Shown here piece by piece: positions 37,814 through 46,144 of a stretch of DNA of 64,000 bases. Each line of letters starts with the position of its first letter. Positions within the stretch are counted from its first letter, which is position 1. The stretch lies in assembly GCF_001293395.1 (NCBI RefSeq), contig NW_015438366.1, positions 456,721 through 520,720 of the forward strand. The letters are read 5' to 3'. This stretch comes from Leptomonas pyrrhocoris (taxonomy: Eukaryota; Euglenozoa; Kinetoplastea; Trypanosomatida; Trypanosomatidae). The notes beneath the pieces are model-generated. The model had not been told where the DNA came from. It saw nothing but the letters and a program-made list of their open reading frames with translations, and did no database searches. Made by a program: the position numbers and the translations under genes.

Positions 37814-39784
37814 CTAAAACTCGATGTAGTGCTCGTCGTTGTCGCGGAACAGCTTGCGCCGTCCCAGCAGCGACAGCGTGAGCTTCAGCCCTTCGCGCAT
37901 AATTCGACGATGCGGGTCCGTCAAAGCACCACCGCGGCCACCAGCAGCCGATGGCGACGCAGTGCCACCTGTTTGATCCGGCCGGGCCCGCCTCGAGGGC
38001 GGCGCGCCAACACGGCGATCACCGCCGTCCTCGTCCTCGTCGTCGCCCCGCACATCGACGTGAATTAAAAAGTCATCGTCGTCGTCGTCGAGATCATCGA
38101 GCGCGTCCACCGCCGCGTCATTGCCCCCACCTCCGCCACCGGCACCGGCACTCACACCAAACACCTCCTCCTCAATCCCGCGACGCCGCTTCAGGATCGT
38201 CGCCATGCTCTGCGGAACGAGGACGCGGGAGTGCTGGGCAGCGTGCTCGGCGATCTCCGCAATGCTGCGGAAGCCAAAGGTGGCCGCGATGCCGCGCCCT
38301 GCGCCACGCACAGCAAACCCGTCGGCTTCATCGGCTTTCGTGGAGCCGTCCGTCTCGCGAAACAGCGCCGCGGAGGATGTCGGCGACGATGCGTCTGCTG
38401 CTGTTGCAGCGTCGCGGCTTTCATCTCCGCGCCCCTGTAACTGCCAGCATGCCTCCATAAAGGTCATGGATGGCGCCACCACCTGATCCTGCCAGTACTT
38501 GGCCAGCATCGGCAGCCACGCGTCGACGATGTCGTTCTTCGTCAGCAGTTGACGGCTCAGGTCCTTCATGGTGTAAGTGACCTGTGCGTCCTCGGTGCAC
38601 GCAATGATCACCTCATCTGTCAGCGACGGCAGAAAGAAGTACACGTAGTCCTCCGGGGCGAGAACGTAGCGTGCGAGGTAGAGTGCCAGCGCACGGATGA
38701 CGCGCCGTGGGTGGCGGGCAAAGTGCCGGCACACGTCGTCCATCGTCAGACTCAGGCGCCAGCAGAGGCCCATCGCGATGAGAAACGGGCTCGCCTCCTC
38801 GTCATCGTCGAAGACGCCGGCGTAGTGAACTTTCTGTTCACAGTAGCGCAGCACCGCCGCCACATCCTGTTCATGACGCTCAAACGCGGTGAGAAGACGG
38901 CCGTTGCCCTGCTGCGTATCTTGCGTTCTTCCGCAGGCTCGCACCTCCTCGACGAGGTCGTTTGTGAGTTTGGCCGCCAGCACGCCCCACAACTCCGCGT
39001 CGAAGTTGAAATGAGTTTTCAACAACTCGCGCTTCTGCAGGATTTGGCGCGGCACAATCGCAGCGGCACGGCCACCGAAGACGAAGTAGTTCAGCAGACG
39101 GCAGCTGCTTGGGAGGGCTAGATAGGTGTTGCGCAGACAGAGCATGTGCAGCTGCGCCGCCGCACGCGAGTCGGTGATGTACAGCAACAGGTAGATCAGT
39201 GTATTGGACGAGGACGCCGAGGAAGAAACCGGCGAGACGTCGGAACCCGGAGAAGGTGCGGCCGAAGAAGTGGAGGTGGTGGCTGCACGGACGGACTGCG
39301 CGATCGACGACACCTCCTCGGCACTCATCGCGTTCGTCGGCTTCACCTCCACGAAGGCAACGGTGCTGGGCGCGCGCGACACGCTGCCGGTGCTGTGTCC
39401 AGCATCCGCGTAGTCCGCTGGAAGCTGAATGCGGTTGAAGTGAGCCATTCGACGCGACACCATCGCCATGGCCGCCCGAACATCCTTCGCCACACATGCT
39501 TTCAACGCCAACTGTGCGTGAATTTGTCGACGCACATCGGCAGTACAGCAACTGTATATTTCAGTTTGAATGCGCAGCAGCAGGGACGGCTGAACCGTCC
39601 ATGCTGGAGCTGGTGAGGCCCCACTACTAGGGCTTGGCTTACTGTGGCTATCATTGGACTCCACCGATGCGCTGTCTGCAGGTGCTGTGGCCACGGTGCT
39701 CTCTACACGCTGCAGTACATCCTTCACGCTGTGGCTTGGTACCTCGAGAATGAACTCCGGACCGCAAAATACATGCGGATCCAT
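37814..39784 (-). CDS. PRP38: PRP38-family pre-mRNA splicing factor
   Basis: The ATG at 39784 gives 656 residues. The frame stays open another 181 codons upstream, but that stretch covers the spacer and probable acceptor and has spacer-like composition. The PRP38 domain spans about residues 245-428: PRQILQKRELLKTHFNFD, then PFLIAMGLCWRLSL, then HPRRVIRALALYLARYVLA (family: D.KYVRMLGALYMRL), then a region ending VDAWLPMLAKY. PRP38 is a U4/U6.U5 tri-snRNP-associated protein needed for spliceosome activation. In trypanosomatids the main substrate would be spliced-leader trans-splicing. The 220-residue N-terminal region is partly helical and not recognised. The C-terminus is acidic (DDLDDDDDDF) and there is no RS domain. 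Confidence 0.75.
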   Translation of the reverse strand: MDPHVFCGPEFILEVPSHSVKDVLQRVESTVATAPADSASVESNDSHSKPSPSSGASPAPAWTVQPSLLLRIQTEIYSCCTADVRRQIHAQLALKACVAKDVRAAMAMVSRRMAHFNRIQLPADYADAGHSTGSVSRAPSTVAFVEVKPTNAMSAEEVSSIAQSVRAATTSTSSAAPSPGSDVSPVSSSASSSNTLIYLLLYITDSRAAAQLHMLCLRNTYLALPSSCRLLNYFVFGGRAAAIVPRQILQKRELLKTHFNFDAELWGVLAAKLTNDLVEEVRACGRTQDTQQGNGRLLTAFERHEQDVAAVLRYCEQKVHYAGVFDDDEEASPFLIAMGLCWRLSLTMDDVCRHFARHPRRVIRALALYLARYVLAPEDYVYFFLPSLTDEVIIACTEDAQVTYTMKDLSRQLLTKNDIVDAWLPMLAKYWQDQVVAPSMTFMEACWQLQGRGDESRDAATAADASSPTSSAALFRETDGSTKADEADGFAVRGAGRGIAATFGFRSIAEIAEHAAQHSRVLVPQSMATILKRRRGIEEEVFGVSAGAGGGGGGNDAAVDALDDLDDDDDDFLIHVDVRGDDEDEDGGDRRVGAPPSRRARPDQTGGTASPSAAGGRGGALTDPHRRIMREGLKLTLSLLGRRKLFRDNDEHYIEF

Positions 39785-39834
39785 ACTAGTATTCGTATCT
39801 GAAACAGTGTGTTCCTTTTTTCTTTTACGTTTCT

Positions 39835-39858
39835 CTACGTGGTGACGACGACGGCCAT
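39835..39858 (-). promoter_or_regulatory. Short uORF (7 codons) in the probable PRP38-like leader
   Basis: On the sense strand, ATG at 39858 encodes MAVVVTT and stops at 39835, about 50 bases before the main ATG. It is in the mRNA only if trans-splicing uses the AGs at 39879 or 39891. A weaker AG nearer the start (tttcag) would exclude it. Confidence 0.4.
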
Positions 39859-40403
39859 TGTAAGGTTGTGAAAGCCGTCTGCAACAAGCGCTGGCAAACG
39901 AATAGATGCTGATATTGCTTGTCAAAGTAGGAGCGAACAAACGAATAGTGACGAGGAGTAGTCGCAAACTGTCATTCAAACGACAGCTGCGCAGCCTGTG
40001 CAGTTCTGTTGACAAGCAGCAGCGATTTTCCTTTGCAAGATTCATCAAAGTGCCGTTTCTTTCCCCCGCTTTACACCCCCGCCTCCACCAACAACACTTG
40101 CGGAAGTCGTTGGGATCAAAAGACACGGAATGAAGAAAGTGTTGGCGTTGTTGATAATACACGTGCATAAAACAAAGTACTTTGCCGTCATGGCTGCGAT
40201 CTTCAATAGCGTGCACGAGGCACGAAAGCGCGCATTCAGGTGACCAACGCGCAAGGGCCCCGGAAAGAGATGTTGGCAATATATGTATAACGCCACACTG
40301 CAACAAGACGCAATAGAAGAACAACAAAAGGGCGAGACATATACATAGGTCGCCGTCACTTTGGGTCGATGCGCATACGTAGTCCTTTCAGCATCGCCTA
40401 TGA

Positions 40404-40430
40404 ATATATATATATATATATATATATATA
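40404..40430. repeat. (TA)n microsatellite
   Basis: About 13 AT/TA units in the spacer between the PPP4R2-like and PRP38-like genes. Confidence 0.9.
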
Positions 40431-40733
40431 GGAAGACCAACAAAGGTGTAGGGAAAAAGCAGACAACAGACAACCATTCACCGCCACGTGTCTCTACTCG
40501 CAGATCTCGATTGAAGCACAGTGAAAATGAAGCAGTGAAGAAGACTGTCAATGCCGAGATTGCCGACCTCGCAAGTGTGAAGATACTCTCGCAACTTCAA
40601 ATTCTTCGCGCGCCACAGCTGCACCGAAGGTTGGATGCAACAGCAAATGAAGAAGCGAGAAACCTTGCGTGTTTTCCGCTTCTTTGATTCATCACTTTCG
40701 GTGGCCCCCATCACTCCGCCTTCCCTTGCCTTC

Positions 40734-41558
40734 CTAGATGAAGTCCCCACCCTCAACAGCGGGGTAGGTAACTAAGATGCACCGGCGCAGCGACGCCTGA
40801 ATGGCATCACCCCGAAGCCGGCCTTCATCCTTCGCGGTGTGGTACTTCCCGGGCTCAAGCAACAATTCCAGCCAACGTTGATAGGTAAAGGGGTACCACT
40901 GCAGCTGCTGCGCCTGAGAGCGAATGTACGCATTCTCCTCAGTGAACTGCGCCGCGGTGCCGGCAGCAGGGGTGGGTCGCGGTGCAGCTGAACTCGCATT
41001 CATCGCCGGCAGCGCTCCGTCGGTGATCGACAAATTGTTGCTCCCGATACCGGGCGTAGGTTTCCCAACGTCCGAAAAGCTGGCTTCCTTCTCATGCGTG
41101 TTGATCGGCGGCAAGGAAGTCGGACCGGCGCCACCCGCCGCTCGTTGCGTCGCCGCAGCAGCAGCGGCAGCAGCGGCTCTATTCTTGCACGTTATTTGGT
41201 ACTGCTCCGCTGCCGCTTGAAGCAGCTTCTCCGTTGCGGAGAGAAGCAGCGGCAGGCCCGTCAGCCATCGTTCCTTCGTCATCGCAGCAAAATCGGTCCT
41301 GGCTGCGTTGCTGCTGGTGTTGGCCTCATTCATGTTCTTACTGGACTGGAAGAGCGTCAGCTGGGACTCTAAAAAGGCACGCTCCTCGTTCGTGTAGCCG
41401 ATATCGTCGACAGCGGCTTTGGTGTTGAGGTGTCGGTTGCTGGTGCTGTTACCGGTTGTGCTCGTGCTCGCCCCTGCTGGATTGATCTTTCGCATTTTCC
41501 CCATCGCAGAGCCGTCATCCTTGCCGGCGGCAGCGGCGTTGTTCTTTCGTGGGCCCAT
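40734..41558 (-). CDS. PPP4R2-like phosphatase regulatory subunit
   Basis: It has 274 residues and starts at ATG 41558. The recognisable part is the C-terminal segment 222-265: YPFTYQRWLELLLEP, then KYHTAKDEGRLRG, then CILVTYP. It follows the PPP4R2 core pattern PFTIQRLCELLTDP, YTGTDKFLRG and SCVYP. PPP4R2 targets the PP4 catalytic subunit in DNA-damage and centrosome functions. The N-terminus is Ala/Ser/Asn-rich with a basic patch, and the middle has an alanine run of about 10, so most of the protein is probably disordered. In animals the core lies near the N-terminus; here it ends the protein. The match is short, so the call is moderate. The PP2A catalytic subunit is encoded 2.8 kb upstream, but co-transcription alone is not evidence of partnership. 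Confidence 0.6.
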   Translation of the reverse strand: MGPRKNNAAAAGKDDGSAMGKMRKINPAGASTSTTGNSTSNRHLNTKAAVDDIGYTNEERAFLESQLTLFQSSKNMNEANTSSNAARTDFAAMTKERWLTGLPLLLSATEKLLQAAAEQYQITCKNRAAAAAAAAATQRAAGGAGPTSLPPINTHEKEASFSDVGKPTPGIGSNNLSITDGALPAMNASSAAPRPTPAAGTAAQFTEENAYIRSQAQQLQWYPFTYQRWLELLLEPGKYHTAKDEGRLRGDAIQASLRRCILVTYPAVEGGDFI

Positions 41559-42752
41559 GTTTGCCTAAATTCGGTGCCACCTGCGTCGACCGAATATTTA
41601 CAAGACCACGTATGTATGTGTGTATGTGTGGCTGTCTGTCTGTGGGTAACCCAATAGGCGGCAACAGGTGAGGAGACGCTGAAGTGCGGCTCGAAATCGG
41701 AATACGTGATAAGTATGGTCACCGAAATTGTTCGAGAAGACACGTTTGAGATCTACAAATCATGGAGAAGAAAATATGTGAAAGTGACGGTTTCTGCCGT
41801 GGTGTAAGAAAAGAGGAGAGGAGAAGAAGGGAGGAAACAAGAAGCGGTGCGTGCGCTGCAGGGTACGAAGGCACATCAAGCCGAAATATGGACCCCCAGG
41901 AAGGCAAGCGAAGGAACGCACCGGCTGCGTTCCCACTCCCCATCACCTCCTCCCACACATATACACGAAGATGCGATGTTGATCGGATTATCACGGACTT
42001 CCCGGCAGCACCGCATTTTGTCTGTTTCTTCTGTTGTTGCTGCCTTCTGCTGTGGCTCGAGCAAAACTCTTCGTACGAACTCTACAAAGAAGAAGGCGCA
42101 CCTCCGAGCCGAGACAGCTATTACGGTTTGGTAGGCAATGTCAGAGCACCGTAAGTTGACACAATTTGATGAGGCTACTTTCATTGTTTTACGTCATTTC
42201 AAAGGAACTTATGAAACGGAGAAAACCGGCCGTGTCCGCTTCGACGCAGCAGTGCGATGAACAGCAAAAAGAAAACTGTCGAGCAAAAAAAAAAAACCAA
42301 CATTTGTTGACATCTCTGAAGATAGAGAAGTAAGGGTAAATATGCGATAGGGCACTTTGTACCGCCACACACCTTTCCCCCAGGCTTCCTTTGGACCCTC
42401 TCTGGACAACAAGCACACCCATTGGTGCTCACAGCCACAATAAAGGCTTTGCTCCCCTCGCAGAGAAGACCGTTGTTGCGGTTGCTCATCTTCTTCCGCT
42501 TTGCATATTAAAGATATATATTTATGGAGGTTAATCGAGAATAGTGTTTAACGAAACCCCCACGTGTAAGCCGGAGAGAGGTTTCAAGAAAAAAAGATAA
42601 GAAAGGTAACACCGTGTGCGCTGTTTCATAACGCTCCGCTCGAACGAAGTAAGTCACGCGTCGTTGCCGCCTTCCTCTGTTAATATGCCTCGCACCCCCA
42701 GACGCGCTTCGTTGTCCGCGGTGTAGCTGTGTTGCTGCTGCTGCTGCTCTTT
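41559..42752. other. 1.2-kb spacer between the RPB10 and PPP4R2-like genes
   Basis: It contains a possible small gene (42199-42489, listed separately) and the leader of the PPP4R2-like gene. The rest shows nothing recognisable. Confidence 0.5.
42199..42489 (-). CDS. Possible small cysteine-rich, tail-anchored protein
   Basis: This 96-residue frame has ATG at 42489. Its N-terminal half is polar with eight cysteines (GLLCEGSK, GCACCPERV, KVCGGTKCP, QRC). It is followed by one strongly hydrophobic stretch (MLVFFFCSTVFFLLFIALL) and a short basic tail, a plausible tail-anchored layout. AGs lie within about 10 bases of the ATG. The nearest good pyrimidine tract is about 70 bases further upstream, and another ATG just upstream falls before the AG. 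No family is recognised. The T-rich run that forms the membrane segment could equally be an untranslated pyrimidine tract, so confidence is low. Confidence 0.27.
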   Translation of the reverse strand: MSNRNNGLLCEGSKAFIVAVSTNGCACCPERVQRKPGGKVCGGTKCPIAYLPLLLYLQRCQQMLVFFFCSTVFFLLFIALLRRSGHGRFSPFHKFL

Positions 42753-43007
42753 TCAGCGACGGAGCGGCGTAGAAGTCTGCAGAGATCCCATCATCTGCAT
42801 TGTGCCTGTCACAGGCACGCTGTAAGGAACGAGGTCATCGATGAGGTCAATGTGAGAGAGAATCATGCGACGGCAGCAATAGCGCTCCAGGTGCAGCGCC
42901 TCGAGCGCCTCGGCTTCGGTGTAGTCCTGATCTAACAACATCTGATATTGCTCGTACAGGTTTCCTACGACTTTCCCGCACGAGTAGCAGCGAACTGGAA
43001 TGATCAT
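42753..43007 (-). CDS. RPB10: RNA polymerase subunit RPB10 (ABC10-beta)
   Basis: It has 84 residues from ATG 43007; the 18 codons open upstream are leader sequence. The sequence follows the RPB10 pattern almost throughout: [16 protein letters not shown] at the start, a central [15 protein letters not shown], then [14 protein letters not shown]. The four zinc ligands are present (C7, C10, C44, C45). RPB10 is shared by RNA polymerases I, II and III and nucleates the Rpb3/Rpb11 part of the enzyme. The C-terminal tail, about 20 residues beyond the usual end, is low-complexity. Trypanosomatids have isoforms of some shared subunits, and I cannot tell whether this is the common or a polymerase I-specific form. 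Confidence 0.96.
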   Translation of the reverse strand: MIIPVRCYSCGKVVGNLYEQYQMLLDQDYTEAEALEALHLERYCCRRMILSHIDLIDDLVPYSVPVTGTMQMMGSLQTSTPLRR

Positions 43008-44403
43008 ATTTTTCCTCTCTTCTTCTTTTTTTTTTGGAAGGGAAGGAACTACAAAATACAAAACGAAACGAAACGGATTGATTAGCGCACAGGGACACTA
43101 GGCTGAAAGAAGAGAGACGACGTACGACTGTACGGCAAATGTGCCCTTTTAACTTCGTGATTGAGCTCGTATTAGCTGCACGGCAATGAGTGTGTGTGTG
43201 TGTAAGGATCAAACGTAGTCAGGGCACGCAAATCTTTTCATTGCTGTACCGTAACATAGCAAGAGAGCTAGAAGAGAGAGGGAAAGAAAGAGATGCTTTT
43301 TTTTTAAGGGAAATAAGAACTGCATGAAGTGGAAAAGGAAATATAGCGCACAGCCGCACCTTCTGTTTTCTTTTTTCCCTGCTTCAATTTGGCGAGTCGG
43401 TGTGTCAGTAAGTGGAGAAAAACTGATGAAGAAACGCAGTACGAACGCAATTTGCTGCTTCTTTTCTTTGTTTGGGGAACCCCAAGAAAACTGCGGAGCA
43501 CGCGTCCCCTCACAAGCTGTCAAGGGGAAATAACCCACGAAGAAAGCCAGCGGACAAAACTGCATCGATCGCTTGCCAACAGAGAAACTTTCCACTCTTC
43601 TCCACACTCGAACGCACCTTCTCGTCAGTGAAGTGATTGCGGAATTCTTCTCCAAGATTAGAATGACACGCCTTTTCTTTTTTGCTTTGTTGTTGCTGTT
43701 GTTGTTGTTTTTTGAAGGTGGGAGTGGTGTGTTCTTCCTCTCCAATCCAACCTTCTTGAATTACTCCAGCGCGCAATATGATTTAGAATAGGGGGTCACC
43801 GACAGGCAGTGCTTTGTCGCGCCCGTTTGCTTCTTTTCCTGAAAACAATAAAAATTTCTATCTCTGATTTGAATCGAATAAGAAAGGGAAAAGAAGAAGA
43901 AGCGGCAACCAACAAGAAAATAAAGATCCGTCACGGCCTGGACACGTATAATCGAAACAGAAACAAAACAACACAAGTTGCCACGCGCACACACACACAA
44001 CACATATCACGCCATTTCTTTTTGTTTCAGTGCGTGCAAAGAGAACATCAATAATCAATGCTTCTGCATCGTAGCCGACAGCGATAAAAAGGTCAATCGC
44101 ACCTCCTTTGGGAACGTTTTCGTTGCTGTTGATGTCGCTCCAATGTTGTCCTGGCAACATCGCTGCTTCGCTCTTCAACACAGATAGTAGAACCGCGCTG
44201 ATGTGAGACACAAGCTCGCTCTTCGGGAGCGCACGGAGTCGTGGGCGTGTGTCCATTTCTATCGCCCATCGCGACACAACGGGAAAAACGAACAGAAGAG
44301 AAAATAGCGATACCGACGCAAATTTTATTGCGTCTGATAACGAATGTCCCGTTTCTCCTCTTCGTATTCCTCTCCATCGTCGTCGATTTTATTCTTCTTC
44401 TCT
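43008..44403. other. 1.4-kb spacer between the PP2Ac and RPB10 genes
   Basis: It contains a possible small gene (43858-44256, listed separately) with its own acceptor-like signal, and the RPB10 leader with a homopurine run. No RNA gene is seen. Confidence 0.5.
43858..44256 (-). CDS. Possible small unrecognised gene (132 codons)
   Basis: The ATG at 44256 lies two bases after an AG (44259-44260) that follows an excellent pyrimidine tract (complement of about 44280-44314). An upstream ATG lies before that AG and so would be excluded from the mRNA. The first 75-80 codons look protein-like, with mixed composition and balanced codon use (MDTRPRLRALPKSELVSH; later GGAIDLFIAVGYDAEALI). The last 50 codons are T-rich and hydrophobic and may be untranslated sequence that happens to stay open. 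No family was recognised. It lies only about 145 bases downstream of the PP2Ac stop, which would leave that gene a very short 3' UTR. This is the strongest candidate for an overlooked gene in the window. Confidence 0.35.
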   Translation of the reverse strand: MDTRPRLRALPKSELVSHISAVLLSVLKSEAAMLPGQHWSDINSNENVPKGGAIDLFIAVGYDAEALIIDVLFARTETKRNGVICVVCVCAWQLVLFCFCFDYTCPGRDGSLFSCWLPLLLLFPFLFDSNQR

Positions 44404-45357
44404 TTAGAGGAAGTAGTCGGGTGTCTTCTTCGACACCTGCGCCTCACCGCGGCGCGGGGCGGGGTCGAACTGGAAGAAGCACTTGTTCATGTGCTCATCT
44501 AACTCCAGCAGACCAGCCAGGTTGCCGCAGCGGTAGCAGTAGTTCGGAGCGCTGAAAATTGTCACCAGCTGGTCTTGGTGGGTCCAACTGTAGCCGTCCA
44601 TCACGAGCTGATGTGCGCGAGCGATCGTCTTGATCTTGTTGTTGTGGCAAAAACCCTCGGTGACGCCTTGGCCAAAGGTGAAGCCCGCACCTCGCGGACT
44701 CACGCCCCAGCCATCGCGATCATCCGGGTCAGACCACAGCAAGTCGCACATTGGACCCTCGTGTGGCACCTCCTGCACGCGATCTAGGTTGCGAATGTGA
44801 TTGAACGTGTCGACGGTAGGGGAAAGACCACCATGCAAACAGAAGATGTCGTTTTCCACCAGCGCCGTCAGCGGAAGGTAATCGAAGAGGTCCGTGAAGA
44901 TGGTCCACACGTTGGCGCTGCCGTACTTTCGGATGCACTCATCGTAGAAGCCGTACACCTGCGTAATCTGACGTGACTCGTGGTTGCCGCGCAGAAGGTG
45001 CACACGCTGCGGATAGCGCAGCTTGTACAGCAGCAGCAGCGTCACCGTCTCTACGCTATAGTAGCCGCGATCTACGTAGTCACCCATGAACAGGTAGTTC
45101 GTGTCCGGCGGGAGTCCGCCAATCTTGAAGAGCTCCAATAAATCGTGGAACTGGCCGTGCACATCGCCGCAAACCGTCACAGGCGCGCGGACGGCGTGTA
45201 CGTTGTTCTCCTTCTCCAGTACCTCCTTTGCCTTTTCGCACAGACGAGCCACCTGCTGCTCGCTGAGGGGCTTACACTGGATAACATAGTTGATCATCTC
45301 GTCAAGGTCGAAGGCACTACTCGACCCGACCGCGGAGCCACCACCTATAGTCGTCAT
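44404..45357 (-). CDS. PP2AC: Serine/threonine protein phosphatase 2A catalytic subunit
   Basis: It has 317 residues from ATG 45357; the frame is open for 24 more codons, but these contain the pyrimidine tract and acceptor. All PPP-family metal and catalytic motifs are present: GDVHGQ (64-69; D65 and H67), GDYVDRG (92-98; D93), RGNHE (123-127; N125 and H126), and the later HGGLSP and [10 protein letters not shown]. The C-terminus TPDYFL is the PP2A signature; its last leucine is carboxymethylated and its Tyr phosphorylated in other eukaryotes. PP4 and PP6 end differently, so PP2A is the best call. The N-terminus is about 14 residues longer than in mammals and Gly/Ser-rich. It acts with A and B subunits in mitosis, signalling and cytoskeleton control. 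Confidence 0.96.
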   Translation of the reverse strand: MTTIGGGSAVGSSSAFDLDEMINYVIQCKPLSEQQVARLCEKAKEVLEKENNVHAVRAPVTVCGDVHGQFHDLLELFKIGGLPPDTNYLFMGDYVDRGYYSVETVTLLLLYKLRYPQRVHLLRGNHESRQITQVYGFYDECIRKYGSANVWTIFTDLFDYLPLTALVENDIFCLHGGLSPTVDTFNHIRNLDRVQEVPHEGPMCDLLWSDPDDRDGWGVSPRGAGFTFGQGVTEGFCHNNKIKTIARAHQLVMDGYSWTHQDQLVTIFSAPNYCYRCGNLAGLLELDEHMNKCFFQFDPAPRRGEAQVSKKTPDYFL

Positions 45358-46144
45358 GGCTGTTACGTAGTATAGGGAGACGAGAAAAGAAAAAGAGAGA
45401 AAGAGCGGCACCTCTACTGAGTGTAGCACAGGAAAAATACAAGAAGTTTTGTTGCGCGGTTAGTGATAGGTGAGGGTGCTTGGGTGTGTGAGGCCTTACG
45501 TCAATGTCATATATAGCTGCGTACAATCGCGGCACGGAAGATACACGTTTTCTCGTGTACGATCCGTTGTATGCGAGAGTAAAACAAGTTTTATTAAAAG
45601 CTCACCGGCGTGTCACGCACGTTCAATCTAGCAACACTTTGTGTTTTCTCGGCCAACACATCAACATTAATATGCGTCTTCCGTGAAACGCCCAGAAAAA
45701 AACAGGTACAGAAAAACCAAAGTAGTATGTGCGTTTATCTGCGTGATGCGTTAGGTGCTGCTTCGAATACGTTGTCGATGATGATGGCGGAAGAAAGGGA
45801 AAAAGAAAGAAGAAGCTTTTCATCTCTCGACGTGGACGCATCATGCGCGTTGCCGTGCCTCAACGTTCTTCGGCTGCTTTTCCCTTTTCCCCCAGTGGTG
45901 TCACGCGCACGTGCGTTGGAACTGGGCTGGAATCCATCGCAGTATGTGGGCATGGCATCCTCTCCCGCACTTGGTGCAAAAACACAGTTTTTCTTTCTAA
46001 CTCCGAAAACAACATTTTCGTTCTGGCAAAATGACGCAAGCACTCCTCCTCTCTTCGCGGTCGTGTTTGCGGAAGGAACGTGAATCCGGTCGGCGGTGAC
46101 ATATATATATAAGTCACGTGAAACGTGTATTCGTCTTCACCGTC
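45358..46144. other. Spacer between the Dicer-like and PP2Ac genes
   Basis: It holds the PP2Ac leader, with two possible acceptors: one about 60 bases upstream and one (aacag) two bases before the ATG. It also holds the 3' UTR of the Dicer-like gene, with a short TA run at 46101-46110. No gene is seen. Confidence 0.6.

Larger units (their letters stand above)
39785..40733. other. Spacer between the PPP4R2-like and PRP38-like genes
   Basis: It holds the candidate acceptors (39879-39880 and 39891-39892), a short uORF (39835-39858) and a TA dinucleotide run (40404-40430). No other gene is seen. Confidence 0.6.
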
